Source: Yinghuangia seranimata (GTDB lineage: Bacteria > Actinomycetota > Actinomycetes > Streptomycetales > Streptomycetaceae). From it: 64,000 nucleotides of DNA. Each line of letters begins with the position of its first letter. Position 1 is the stretch's first letter. Of this stretch, positions 7,994 to 16,474 are shown one piece after another. Both the position numbers and the translations under genes were made by a program. The notes beneath the pieces are model-generated. The model worked only from the letters and a program-made list of their open reading frames with translations, ran no database searches and was not told the origin of the DNA. The stretch lies in contig NZ_JASAOI010000004.1 of the NCBI RefSeq assembly GCF_029953285.1, forward strand, positions 147,537 through 211,536. The letters run 5' to 3'.

Positions 7994-8736
7994 CCCCGGT
8001 CCCCGATCACCCGGTCGAGGAACGTGCCGAGGTTCGCCTGCGCGGTCTCGACGTCGGCCGCCACCTCGGCGCGCAGCCGGTCCGCTCCGTAGACCGCGTC
8101 GAGTCCGGCCTCGTCGGTGCGGATCCAGGACTCGACGAGCTCGCGGGTGACCTCGGGGTGGAACTGGACGCCGATCGCCCGGTCGCGGGCGAAGATCTGC
8201 GGCCCGAAGTCGCTGCGCGCCAGGAGCTCGGCGTCCGGCGGGAGCACCACGCGGTCGCTGTGCCAGGAGAACCAGGGCCCGCCCGGCACCGGGCAGCCCG
8301 GCACCGTGGGGAACGTCAGCATGCCGATCTCGGACCCGTCGCCCGGCTCGACCGTGCCGCCCCAGGCCGCGGCCAGGAGCTGGCCGCCGAAGCAGATGCC
8401 TATATAGGGGATGCCCAGGTCCAGGACGCCCCGGACCCAGGCGACCTCGGCCGCGACCCAGTCCTTGTGCCGGGGCTCCCAGGCGTGCGCGAACGAGCCG
8501 AAGACCACGACCAGGTCGGCGCCTTCGGGGTCGGGCAGCGGATGCCGCGGACGGTAGTCCCGGCCGTCCGGGAACACCGAGTGGTGGGTCACCTCGAAGC
8601 CGCGCTCCAGCAGAAACCGGCGGACCACACCGGTGTCGTCGGCACCGAAGGCCTCGTGCGTGACGAGGACCGCGCGCCGGGGCCTCCGGGTCGGTTCCGC
8701 GGGGGCCGGCGCGGAGGCGTCAGAAGACATCGGCAT
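7990..8736 (-). CDS. Class I glutamine amidotransferase-like protein (second gamma-glutamyl hydrolase candidate)
   Basis: A 248-residue protein with a free-standing GATase1 domain: nucleophile Cys115 in GICFGGQLLA, then His193 and Glu195 in GVQFHPEV. The first 18 residues are unconserved, and an ATG two codons in is an equal start candidate. It begins 17 bp inside the end of the ligase gene and overlaps the PuuD-like gene by 4 bp, so its expression is coupled to both. The domain resembles the amidotransferase of GMP synthase-like free proteins rather than PuuD, so the operon holds two distinct hydrolase types. It may hydrolyse a different gamma-glutamyl intermediate or supply ammonia. Function beyond the fold is inference. 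Confidence 0.8.
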   Translation of the reverse strand: MPMSSDASAPAPAEPTRRPRRAVLVTHEAFGADDTGVVRRFLLERGFEVTHHSVFPDGRDYRPRHPLPDPEGADLVVVFGSFAHAWEPRHKDWVAAEVAWVRGVLDLGIPYIGICFGGQLLAAAWGGTVEPGDGSEIGMLTFPTVPGCPVPGGPWFSWHSDRVVLPPDAELLARSDFGPQIFARDRAIGVQFHPEVTRELVESWIRTDEAGLDAVYGADRLRAEVAADVETAQANLGTFLDRVIGDRG

Positions 8737-10057
8737 AACGGGCGAACTCCCAGTCGGTGATGTGCGCGCCGAAGGCGGCGAGTTCGTTGCGCTGGATGAC
8801 GGTCAGGGTGTCGACGAACATGTCGCCGTAGACACGGCGCGCGAACTCGCTGCCGTGGAAGGCCTCGACGGCCTTGTCCAGGCTCGGTGCGACGCGCGCG
8901 AGCGTGGTGTCGGTGTGCGGGTCGCCGGTCGAGACCGGCTGCAACGGCGCGTTGTCGCGCATTCCTTCGAGGCCGGCCTGCAGGTAGCCGTGCGAGAGCA
9001 GGTACGGGTTGGCGTCCGCGGCCCCCCACCGGACCTCGACGCGGGTGCCCGGGGCGTCGGGGGTCAGGCAGCGAACCCCGACGAGCCGGTTGTCCATGCC
9101 CCAGCAGACCTGGGTCGGCGAGAACGAGTAGTCCTCGGCCCGCCGGTACGCGGTGACCGTCGGCATGGCCAGCACCTGGAGGTCCAGTTGCCGGCGCAGC
9201 AGCCCGGCGACGTACCCCTGCATGGCCTTGGACGGCAGCGGGTGGCCGGGGCTGTCGGCGACGGCGAAGACGTTGCGGCCGTCGGCGTCCACCAGGCTCT
9301 GGTGGATGTGCATGCCGGAGCCGGCGCCGCCGTTGATGGGCTTGACCATGAAGGTCGCGTTGTAGCCGTGGCGGCGCGCGACGGCGCGGGTGATGAGCCG
9401 GAACAGGATCGTCTCGTCGATGGCCGTCGTGCCCGGCGAGTAGCGCAGGTTGATCTCGACCTGGGACTGGCCGTACTCGACGTTGCCCGCCTCGCACTCG
9501 ATGCCGGTCCGCAGCAGGGCCTCGCGGATGGCGCCGAGGACCGGCTCGAGTTCGTCGGCGCGGTCGATCGAGTAGCACAGCGTCTTGTCGGAGATCGGCC
9601 GCCAGTGCGCGTCGAAGAGGTGGAACTCCAGCTCCGGGGCCTGGTTGACGGTCAGTCCGAGGTCGGCGTACTCGCGCAGCGTGCGCTTGAGCATCGAGCG
9701 CGAGTCCAGCGCGGTCGGCAGGCCGGTCTCCAGGTCCACCGTGTCGCAGATGACGACCGCCGTGCCCTCGGTCCATCCGGCGATCCGGAAGGTGTCGAGG
9801 TCGGCGACGACCGCCATGTCCTTGAACTCGCTGTCCATCTGCGCCCAGGGCGTGGGCTTGATGTCGGAACGCGGGTCCCACGACAGGGCCACGGCCGCGG
9901 TGGTGAAGCGCCCGCCCCGCAGGAACTGGCGGATCGGGAGGTACTTCCCGCGCGGCACCCCCCATGTGTCGGTGAAGAGGCAGACGACGGAATGTACGCC
10001 GCCGGCCTCGGCTATGCGTGCGCACTCGTCAAGGTTTCTGCCCGGCTCGATCGCCAC
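8720..10057 (-). CDS. Glutamine synthetase-like gamma-glutamyl-amine ligase (PuuA / GlnA3-type)
   Basis: A 445-residue member of the glutamine synthetase catalytic fold. It keeps the metal and ATP residues (PELEF at 141-145, a GNVEYGQSQVEI segment, GSGMHIHQS near 246-254) and the RVEVRW arginine segment. The N-terminal beta-grasp is short and diverged and the adenylylation loop is absent, as in ligases that join glutamate to amines instead of ammonia. The GTG start at 10057 is chosen because GGAGGG sits at 10061-10066; the frame extends to a TTG inside operator site 3. It heads the operon ligase - amidotransferase - PuuD-like - P450. Expected reaction: amine + glutamate + ATP to gamma-glutamyl amide. 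Confidence 0.9.
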   Translation of the reverse strand: MAIEPGRNLDECARIAEAGGVHSVVCLFTDTWGVPRGKYLPIRQFLRGGRFTTAAVALSWDPRSDIKPTPWAQMDSEFKDMAVVADLDTFRIAGWTEGTAVVICDTVDLETGLPTALDSRSMLKRTLREYADLGLTVNQAPELEFHLFDAHWRPISDKTLCYSIDRADELEPVLGAIREALLRTGIECEAGNVEYGQSQVEINLRYSPGTTAIDETILFRLITRAVARRHGYNATFMVKPINGGAGSGMHIHQSLVDADGRNVFAVADSPGHPLPSKAMQGYVAGLLRRQLDLQVLAMPTVTAYRRAEDYSFSPTQVCWGMDNRLVGVRCLTPDAPGTRVEVRWGAADANPYLLSHGYLQAGLEGMRDNAPLQPVSTGDPHTDTTLARVAPSLDKAVEAFHGSEFARRVYGDMFVDTLTVIQRNELAAFGAHITDWEFARYADVF

Positions 10058-10070
10058 GGCCCCTCCAGTA

Positions 10071-10090
10071 GATAAATTATCGTCTATCAA
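10071..10090. promoter_or_regulatory. Putative GntR operator, site 3
   Basis: On the minus strand TTGATAGACGATAA (10090-10077) matches site 2 in 12 of 14 positions. It overlaps the perfect palindrome GATAAATTATC (10071-10081). It lies in the divergent promoter of the ligase operon and the zinc alcohol dehydrogenase, so one site can control both. Confidence 0.75.
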
Positions 10091-10144
10091 TTAGCGTACC
10101 GGCGATCCGCCAAGAGCGGCAAGGCACCGTAGAGAGGCCGGCCG

Positions 10145-11113
10145 ATGCGCACGATGACCCTGCAAGCCCCTGGAGAACCGCTCGTGGAGCGCGAGGTCGC
10201 CGACCCGGTGGCCACCGGCCCGCACGAAGCGGTGATCGACGTCCTCGGCTGCGGGGTGTGCCATTCGGACCTCCACGTGGCCGACGGCCACATCGGGCGG
10301 ACACCGATCGTTCTCGGCCACGAGGTGGTCGGCACGGACGCCCGGCTCGGGCCGGTGATGGTCTACGCCCCGTGGGGCTGTCGGCGCCCGGAGTGCCTGC
10401 AGTGCGCCGCGGGCGACGAGATGATCTGCGCCGACAGCCACGAGGCCGGGATCTGGGACGACGGCGGCTACGCCTCGAAGATGCTGGTGCCGAGGCGCGA
10501 GTACCTGATCCCGTTGGACGGCCTCGACCCCCTCGAGGTCGCCCCTCTCGCATGCGGCGGACTGACCGCGTTCCGCGCGGTGCGGCGGGCCACGTCCCGC
10601 TTCGAACCGGGCCGCCCCGCGCGGGTCCTCGTGATCGGCGCCGGCGGACTCGGGCAGTACGCCGTACAGTTCCTCGCCCGCACCCCCGGGGCGCACGTGA
10701 CCGTCGTCGACACGCTCCCGGCCAGGCTCGCCGTCGCCCGCGAACTCGGCGCCGACGTCACGCTGTCGCCCGACGAACTCGACGGGCCGCCGTACGACGC
10801 GGTCGTCGACTTCGTCGGCGCCGAGCCGACGCTGCGGTCCGCCGTGGCGTTCGTGCGACGCGGCGGCGCGGTGGTCCTGGTGGGCATGTTCGGCGGCACG
10901 GTGCCCTTCGGCCTCGGCCGCCTGCCCAGTGAGGCGTGGCTGACCACCAGCATCTGGGGCAGTCCCGCCGACCTGAGGGCCGTGCTCGACCTGACCCGCC
11001 GCGAGCCGCTGCGCCATGTCGTCGAGTACCTCCCGCTCGAAGAGGCGAACCGCGCCCACGGGCTCCTGCGGTCGGGCGGATCGCGGGGACGCGTCGTCCT
11101 CACCGTCTCCTGA
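10145..11113 (+). CDS. Zinc-dependent alcohol dehydrogenase (MDR family)
   Basis: A 322-residue medium-chain dehydrogenase. Cys39 (in CGVCHSD) and His59-Glu60 are catalytic zinc ligands; Cys79, Cys84, Cys87 and Cys95 form the structural zinc lobe. The Rossmann fingerprint GAGGLGQYA follows, and an aspartate at the end of beta-2 (VVDTLPARL) suggests NAD over NADP. AGAGAGG at 10131-10137 is the ribosome site. It is divergent from the ligase operon across operator site 3. It probably oxidises the hydroxylated or alcohol intermediate to an aldehyde or ketone; the direction and substrate are not visible in sequence. Confidence 0.88.
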   Translation: MRTMTLQAPGEPLVEREVADPVATGPHEAVIDVLGCGVCHSDLHVADGHIGRTPIVLGHEVVGTDARLGPVMVYAPWGCRRPECLQCAAGDEMICADSHEAGIWDDGGYASKMLVPRREYLIPLDGLDPLEVAPLACGGLTAFRAVRRATSRFEPGRPARVLVIGAGGLGQYAVQFLARTPGAHVTVVDTLPARLAVARELGADVTLSPDELDGPPYDAVVDFVGAEPTLRSAVAFVRRGGAVVLVGMFGGTVPFGLGRLPSEAWLTTSIWGSPADLRAVLDLTRREPLRHVVEYLPLEEANRAHGLLRSGGSRGRVVLTVS

Positions 11114-11179
11114 CCTCGTGTGCGCCACGTCGGGTGCGCCGAGAAACGCACGTCCCGACCGACTCTTTGGGAGGAATCC

Positions 11180-12682
11180 GTGAAAACCGAGGCCGTAACG
11201 CCGGTATCCGCCGAGGGCGCCGCCGGCTCGCTCACCAAGGACGCCATCGGCGTCTTCGGCATCTGCTTCTTCGTCATCGCCGCCGCCGCGCCGATCGCGG
11301 GCATGACGGGGCTGGTGCCCAGCATCCTCGTCATCGGCAACGGAGCCGCCGCCCCCGGGACGTTCCTCGTCGCGGGACTGGTCTTCCTGCTGTTCTCCGT
11401 GGGCTACGCCGCGATGAGCCACCACGTGGTGCACACCGGCGCCTTCTTCGCCTACATAGGACGCGGCCTGGGCGTGCCCTGGGGAGTGGCGTCCGCCTTC
11501 GTGACGGTGATGTCGTACTGCCTCGTGCAGGCCGCCGTCTACGGCTACCTGGGCGCGACCGTGGTCGGGACGCTGCCGGACCTGGGCGTCCCGTGGTGGG
11601 TGTGGTCCCTGATCGCGGTGGCGCTGGTCCAGGTGCTCGGCCTGATGAACGTCGAGTTCGGCGCGAAGCTGCTCGGTCTGCTGCTCGTCCTCGAGGTCGG
11701 CTCCATGGTCCTGACCGCGATCGCGGTCTTCGCCGACGGCGGCGGCCCGGACGGCATCGGCTTCGGGGCGTCGTTCGGGCCGTCGGCCATCATGGACGGC
11801 GCGCCCGGCATCGCGTTCGCGTTCGCCTTCGCCGGGTTCATCGGGTTCGAGGCGACCGCCATCTACGGCGAGGAGTCGCGGAACCCGCGGCGCACCGTCC
11901 CGCTGGCGACGTACCTCTCCGTCGGGATCATCACCGCCGTCTTCGCGGTCGTCTCGTTCGGCGTCGTCAGCGGCGTGGGCCACGAGCACATCGCGGACGA
12001 GACCGTGCGGCTCACCACGGTCGGCGACGTCCCGCTCGCCGACCCCGCGCAGGTGCTGTTCCACGTCGCCGACCAGTACGTCGGCTCGTGGCTCGCGGAG
12101 ATGATGAAGTGGCTGCTGATCAGCAGTGCCTTCGCGTGCGTCCTCGCGTTCCACAACTCGGCCACCCGCTACTTCTTCGCGATGGGCCGCTCCGGGCTGC
12201 TGCCACGGGCGTTCAACCGGACGAGTACGCGCGGCGTGCCGGCCAACGCGTCGTTCCTGCAGACCGCGATCGCCGGCCTCGTCGTGGCCGCGTTCGCGCT
12301 CTTCCACCGCGACCCGGTGGTGGACCTCTTCTACTGGTTCGCGATCACCGCGATCGTGGCGCTCACGTTCGTGCAGGCGCTCGTGAGCGTCTCCGTCATC
12401 GTCTACTTCAGACGGACCGGCGCGGACTCCCGGGCCTGGAACGTGCTCGTCGCCCCCGCGCTGAGCCTGGTCGCCATGGTCGGCATCCTCTACCTGCTCC
12501 TGGCCCGGTTCGGCCTCATCAGCGGCACGGCCGGGGCGAGCATGGAGGCATGGCACATGTCGACCACGGGATGGGTGCTGGCGCTGTGCCCGTTCGTGGT
12601 GTTCGGCTGCGCGATGGCGTTCGGCGTCGCCACCGCGCGGCGGCGGCAAGGGAACGCGGTGCTCCGCGACTTCGTGAGCTGA
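11180..12682 (+). CDS. APC-superfamily amino acid / amine permease
   Basis: A 500-residue membrane protein with about twelve hydrophobic segments starting near residue 22. It has the APC hallmarks in TM1 (AAAAPIAGMTG), TM6 (FAFAFAGFIGFEATAIYGEES) in part, and the loop SRNPRRTVP. The GTG start at 11180 follows a strong GGGAGGA ribosome site; 20 further in-frame codons upstream are not needed. It follows the alcohol dehydrogenase by 66 bp and is probably cotranscribed. As the only transporter in the block it is the natural importer of the amine substrate, the PuuP role. Specificity cannot be read from sequence. Confidence 0.87.
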   Translation: MKTEAVTPVSAEGAAGSLTKDAIGVFGICFFVIAAAAPIAGMTGLVPSILVIGNGAAAPGTFLVAGLVFLLFSVGYAAMSHHVVHTGAFFAYIGRGLGVPWGVASAFVTVMSYCLVQAAVYGYLGATVVGTLPDLGVPWWVWSLIAVALVQVLGLMNVEFGAKLLGLLLVLEVGSMVLTAIAVFADGGGPDGIGFGASFGPSAIMDGAPGIAFAFAFAGFIGFEATAIYGEESRNPRRTVPLATYLSVGIITAVFAVVSFGVVSGVGHEHIADETVRLTTVGDVPLADPAQVLFHVADQYVGSWLAEMMKWLLISSAFACVLAFHNSATRYFFAMGRSGLLPRAFNRTSTRGVPANASFLQTAIAGLVVAAFALFHRDPVVDLFYWFAITAIVALTFVQALVSVSVIVYFRRTGADSRAWNVLVAPALSLVAMVGILYLLLARFGLISGTAGASMEAWHMSTTGWVLALCPFVVFGCAMAFGVATARRRQGNAVLRDFVS

Positions 12683-12707
12683 CGCGCCGTCACGCCGAAA
12701 CGCGGAA

Positions 12708-12807
<100 letters not shown>

Positions 12808-12825
12808 GCCGCAGGTCAGGCCAGG

Positions 12826-13947
12826 TCAGCCCGCCGCGTTCCGGAACCGCGTCGTGCTGTGCTCCGGGTCCGTGTCGATCTTCGGGATGATGTGCTCGCC
12901 GAACAGCCGGATCGTGCGCAGCGTGTTCTCCGGCGTGTCCGCGCCGAGCCCCAGCGTGAGCTGGTCGACGCCCGCCGCCTCGAACGCCTTGACGGCCTTC
13001 AGCGCGGTGTCCGGGTCGCCGACGATCATCCCGCCCGCCTCGGCCGCGAACTGGACCACCTCGTACGTCAGGTCCGGGATCGTCTCGGGCCAGAACGGGA
13101 TGCCCTCGGGGTGCGGGAACGTGTCGTGGTAGCGGAAGACGTTGCTGGTCAGGTACATCAGCCGCGAGTCGACCGCCGCCTGGTACGCCTCCTCCTTCGT
13201 CTCCGCGACGAAGCCCGTCGAGCACACCATCACGTTGTTGTTGACGAACGCGCCGATCGGCTCCGCGTCGACGATCTGCCGCTTGTAGTCGGCCACCGCC
13301 TTCTCGGCCTGCTCCACGTCCCCGATCGAGAAGCCGAGCACGCCCAGGCCCATCTTGGCGGCCATGGCGTACGAGGACGGGGAGCCCGCGGCGTACCACA
13401 TCGCGGGGTGGCCCTTGCCGTAAGGCTTGGGGAGGATCCGGCGCGGCGGGAGCGACCAGAAGCGGCCCTCGTAGCCCTCGTACTCGTCCTGGAGGAACAT
13501 CTTCGGGAACTCGCGGATGACGTCTTCCCAGATGTCCTTCGTCTGGTTCATGTCCTCGATCCCCGGCAGGAAGCCGAGGATCTCGTGGCTGCCCGCGCCG
13601 CGCCCCGTCCCGAACTCGAAACGGCCGCCCGAGAGGTGGTCGAGCATCGCGACCCGCTCGGCGACCTTGGCCGGGTGGTTGACCTGGGGGAGCGGGTTGA
13701 AGATGCCCGAGCCGATGTGGATGCGCTCGGTGGCGTGCGCGAGGTAGCCCAGCATCACGTCGTTCGCGCTCAGGTGCGAGTACTCGTCGAGGAAGTGGTG
13801 CTCGCTGAGCCATACGTACTTGAAGCCGGCCTTGTCGGCGGCGATCGCGTACGACATGTCGTTCATCAGGGCCTCGTGCTCGGCGTTCGGATTGCCCTCG
13901 CGCCGGAACTTGGGGTTGTAGCCCTGAACGAAGATGCCGAATTCCAT
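12826..13947 (-). CDS. LLM-class flavin-dependent oxidoreductase (bacterial luciferase-like)
   Basis: A 373-residue luciferase-fold protein. It opens with EFGIFVQGYNP and shows the conserved SEHHF segment near 45, the NHPAKVAERVAMLDHLSGGRFEFGTGRG stretch in shortened view, and the GLGADTPENTLRTIRLF end seen in alkanal monooxygenase-type enzymes using FMNH2 (or F420). The ATG at 13947 has AAGGGAG upstream. Likely monooxygenation of a small organic compound. It lies 123 bp downstream of the SDR gene on the same strand, so they may form one unit. No GntR-type site is visible here, so membership of the amine regulon is not supported. Substrate unknown. Confidence 0.85.
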   Translation of the reverse strand: MEFGIFVQGYNPKFRREGNPNAEHEALMNDMSYAIAADKAGFKYVWLSEHHFLDEYSHLSANDVMLGYLAHATERIHIGSGIFNPLPQVNHPAKVAERVAMLDHLSGGRFEFGTGRGAGSHEILGFLPGIEDMNQTKDIWEDVIREFPKMFLQDEYEGYEGRFWSLPPRRILPKPYGKGHPAMWYAAGSPSSYAMAAKMGLGVLGFSIGDVEQAEKAVADYKRQIVDAEPIGAFVNNNVMVCSTGFVAETKEEAYQAAVDSRLMYLTSNVFRYHDTFPHPEGIPFWPETIPDLTYEVVQFAAEAGGMIVGDPDTALKAVKAFEAAGVDQLTLGLGADTPENTLRTIRLFGEHIIPKIDTDPEHSTTRFRNAAG

Positions 13948-14070
13948 GAGGCTCCCTTGCACGTGTCGTGGGTGGGGCTGAGCGGTGGAACGGGCAGAAC
14001 AGGCGAAGCAGTGAGGCCACCGGGACCGGGGCGGACGGCTGTGAACGGTGTTTTCAGGCGGCGGCCCGAC

Positions 14071-14862
14071 TCACGGCGTCCAGGTGCCGTCCGCGCGCCG
14101 GGTCCAGCCGGACGCCGCGTGCGTCCCGCCGTCGACGTGCAGCGTCGTGCCGGTCATGTACCGGGACATCTCGCTCGCCAGGAACACGATCGGCGCGGCG
14201 CAGTCGTCCGGCACCCCGAGCCCGAACGGCACCTTGGCGCCGTAGTCGAGGCCGCCGACCGCCTCCGCCAGGCCGTCGTCGCCGGGGGTGGGGATGGCGT
14301 CCGGCGCGACGCAGTTGACCCGGATGCGCCGAGGCGACAGCTCCAGCGCGAGAGACTTCGTCAACTGCTCGACGGCGGCCTTCATCGCCGCATAGACGGC
14401 GAACCCGGGAGCCGCGCGGTGCGCCTCCACACTGGTCACGTTCACGATCGACCCGCCGTCGTTCATCAACGGCACGCCCGCGCGCACCACATGGGTCACA
14501 CTCGTGAAGTTCTCGTCGACGAGCGCCGCCTGGCCCTTCCCCCGCACGTCCAGGAACGGCGACCAAAATCCGCCGCCGGCATTGTTGACCAGCACGTCGA
14601 ACCGACCCAGCTCGGCGTGCGCGGCCTGCAGGAACGCGGCGACCTTGTCCCCGTCCCGCACGTCCAACGTCCCGACGTACACCTTCCGCCCGGCCGCCTC
14701 GACGGCCTTCGCCGTCTCGCCCTGGTCCTCCCGGTCGCAGATCGCGACATCGGCACCGAAGCGCGCGAGCGCCACTGCCGTCGCGGCCCCGATCCCACGC
14801 GCGGCACCGGTGACCACGGCGACCTTGCCGGACAACGAGACAGCAGAAGGATCGAGCACCAC
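14071..14862 (-). CDS. Short-chain dehydrogenase/reductase (classical SDR)
   Basis: A 263-residue classical SDR: cofactor motif TGAARGIG (18-25), NNAG (93-96) and catalytic Ser144, Tyr157 and Lys161. Asp43 after the second beta strand suggests NAD(H). Start is a GTG at 14862 with GAGG about 7 bp upstream; the next codon is also GTG. It is upstream of the LLM oxidoreductase gene on the same strand and divergent from the SnoaL-like gene. Probably oxidises a secondary alcohol; the family is too broad to name a substrate. Confidence 0.88.
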   Translation of the reverse strand: MVLDPSAVSLSGKVAVVTGAARGIGAATAVALARFGADVAICDREDQGETAKAVEAAGRKVYVGTLDVRDGDKVAAFLQAAHAELGRFDVLVNNAGGGFWSPFLDVRGKGQAALVDENFTSVTHVVRAGVPLMNDGGSIVNVTSVEAHRAAPGFAVYAAMKAAVEQLTKSLALELSPRRIRVNCVAPDAIPTPGDDGLAEAVGGLDYGAKVPFGLGVPDDCAAPIVFLASEMSRYMTGTTLHVDGGTHAASGWTRRADGTWTP

Positions 14863-15200
14863 GGGCGTACCTCACACTCTCTTGCGTCTTCACCAGCGCG
14901 TTTCGGCATGGCGAAAGCGACCGTGCGACGTCGACGGCGCTCCGCTCACCATGCCATCTGACGCGACGTCACTAAAGAGCGATCCGGCGCGATTTCGCTC
15001 GCACTCACACTGGCCATGGGGCACGAGGCGCCCCTACTGTGACGCCGACCCGTACACACCTGCGCCCGCGCCGCACCGCCCGCACCGCACCGCCCGCCGC
15101 CCAGCCAGCCGCCCAAGCCGCCTGCAAGCCCCTCCCGGGCCCGCCGCGCAAACCGCCCCCTCACAACCCGCCGCCTCGTCCCCGTCCCGCGAGGAGTCCC
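14863..15200. other. Intergenic region, divergent promoter
   Basis: This 338-bp stretch separates the divergent SDR and SnoaL-like genes. It must hold both promoters, but I see no clear -35/-10 pair. Short inverted repeats occur at 14977-15000 (6-bp arms) and near 15019-15035 (5-bp arms). The second half is proline-codon-like C-rich DNA with a long open frame that lacks a credible start. No GntR-type motif was found. Confidence 0.5.
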
Positions 15201-15659
15201 GTGTCCCCTGAACGCCAGCCCGGCCACATCGCCGTCCCGAACCTCATCGCCCTCTACGCCGAGGCCATCGACGCCGGCGACTTCGAAGCCGTCGCCGACC
15301 TCCTCGCCGACTGCACGATCACCACCGAGGGCACCGACACCCAGGTCACCGGCCGCGACGCCGTCCTCGCCCTCTACGAAACCTGGACCCGCCGCTACGA
15401 CGACGGCACCCCGCGCACCAAGCACGTCACCACGAACCTGATCCTCGACATCGACGACTACTCAGGCGAGGCCTCCGCCCGCTCCTACTTCACCGTCCTC
15501 CAGTCCACCCCGGACCTCCCCCTCCAACCGATCATCACCGGCCGCTACCGCGACACCTTCACCCGCAACCCAGACGGCGCCTGGCGCTTCACCACCCGCC
15601 ACATGACCACCGAACACACCGGCGACCTAACCCACCACCTCAACCTCCCGCTGAGCTGA
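15201..15659 (+). CDS. SnoaL / NTF2-like protein
   Basis: A 152-residue cone-fold (NTF2-like) protein: IALYAEAIDAGDFEAVADLL helix, GRDAVLALYETW, the AYFTV-type central strand and the closing DGAWRFTTRHM strand. The GTG start at 15201 is fixed by GAGGAG at 15191-15196; the frame is open to 15039 but that part is low-complexity. Members include polyketide cyclases, BaiE-like dehydratases and non-catalytic binding proteins, so function cannot be given. Divergent from the SDR gene, which makes a shared role possible. Confidence 0.75.
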   Translation: MSPERQPGHIAVPNLIALYAEAIDAGDFEAVADLLADCTITTEGTDTQVTGRDAVLALYETWTRRYDDGTPRTKHVTTNLILDIDDYSGEASARSYFTVLQSTPDLPLQPIITGRYRDTFTRNPDGAWRFTTRHMTTEHTGDLTHHLNLPLS

Positions 15660-15735
15660 CAATCAGGTAAAGGCCCTCCCTGCGTGCCCGTGGTTTGGCA
15701 TCATGATCGCCCCAACCGATCTGTGGGGGGATCCA

Positions 15736-16410
15736 ATGCGCACTCGCGCGTTCACGTGTGCCGCAACCGCCTTCGTCCTGGCCGGTACCTTGGCCGCCTG
15801 CAGCAGTGGCTCGGCGAACAAGATCAATGACCGTGCCGACACGCCCGATGTCGCCGCCATGAAGTGCGACGACCCGAAGATTCCTATGGGCGAGTGGCGC
15901 AAACGCTGCGACACCGCCGCGCCGAACGGCGGTGCGACGGGCGCGGGCAGGCCGTCGGTGTCCGGCGCCGCCTCGCCGTCGGCCTCCGCGTCGTCGGCCA
16001 GGGCCGGTGTGGGGGACACGATTTCGATGCGAGGCGACGAGAGCGAGAAATTCGACGCGACGCTGGTGAAGCTCGTCGACCCGGCGACGCCGAAGAACGA
16101 GTTCTCCAAGCCCGAGAGCGGCAGCCGGCTGATCGCCATCCAATGGAGGATCACCAACACCGGCACAACGCCGGTCAACTCCAATCCGCTCTTCAAGACG
16201 ACCGTGGTCGACGACCAGGGCCAGCAGTTCAAGCTCTCGCTCTCGGGGGAGAGCGGCGCCGGAGTCGCGTTCGACAGCGATGTGACCATTCCACCGGGCG
16301 AAAGCCGCCTCGGCTTTGTCACGTATGAGCTGCCCGAGGGCGCCAAGGCCGCCACGGTTCAGTACCGAGGCGGCTACGACAAGCCCGTCGGCCAGTGGAA
16401 GCTCTCCTGA
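15736..16410 (+). CDS. Secreted lipoprotein with DUF4352-like immunoglobulin domain
   Basis: A 224-residue lipoprotein. The signal peptide ends in LAGTLAAC with lipid-modified Cys22. A Ser/Ala-rich linker (about 75-100) leads to a beta domain of about 115 residues with the pattern RLIAIQWRITNTGTTPV ... PGESRLGFVTYELP, typical of DUF4352-like extracellular domains. The ATG at 15736 follows a GGGGGGA ribosome site; an ATG eleven codons earlier is less likely. Anchored outside the membrane. No partner is visible and its role is unknown. Its 3' end faces the aldo/keto reductase gene across a terminator. Confidence 0.75.
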   Translation: MRTRAFTCAATAFVLAGTLAACSSGSANKINDRADTPDVAAMKCDDPKIPMGEWRKRCDTAAPNGGATGAGRPSVSGAASPSASASSARAGVGDTISMRGDESEKFDATLVKLVDPATPKNEFSKPESGSRLIAIQWRITNTGTTPVNSNPLFKTTVVDDQGQQFKLSLSGESGAGVAFDSDVTIPPGESRLGFVTYELPEGAKAATVQYRGGYDKPVGQWKLS

Positions 16411-16423
16411 GCCGACCGAACGG

Positions 16424-16458
16424 CGCGTCACGGACGCGGTACCCGTGCCCGTGACGCG
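16424..16458. terminator. Bidirectional terminator hairpin
   Basis: 10-bp arms CGCGTCACGG (16424-16433) and CCGTGACGCG (16449-16458) with a 15-nt loop sit between the convergent lipoprotein and aldo/keto reductase genes. Confidence 0.7.
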
Positions 16459-16474
16459 GGTTCGTCGTCGTGTG

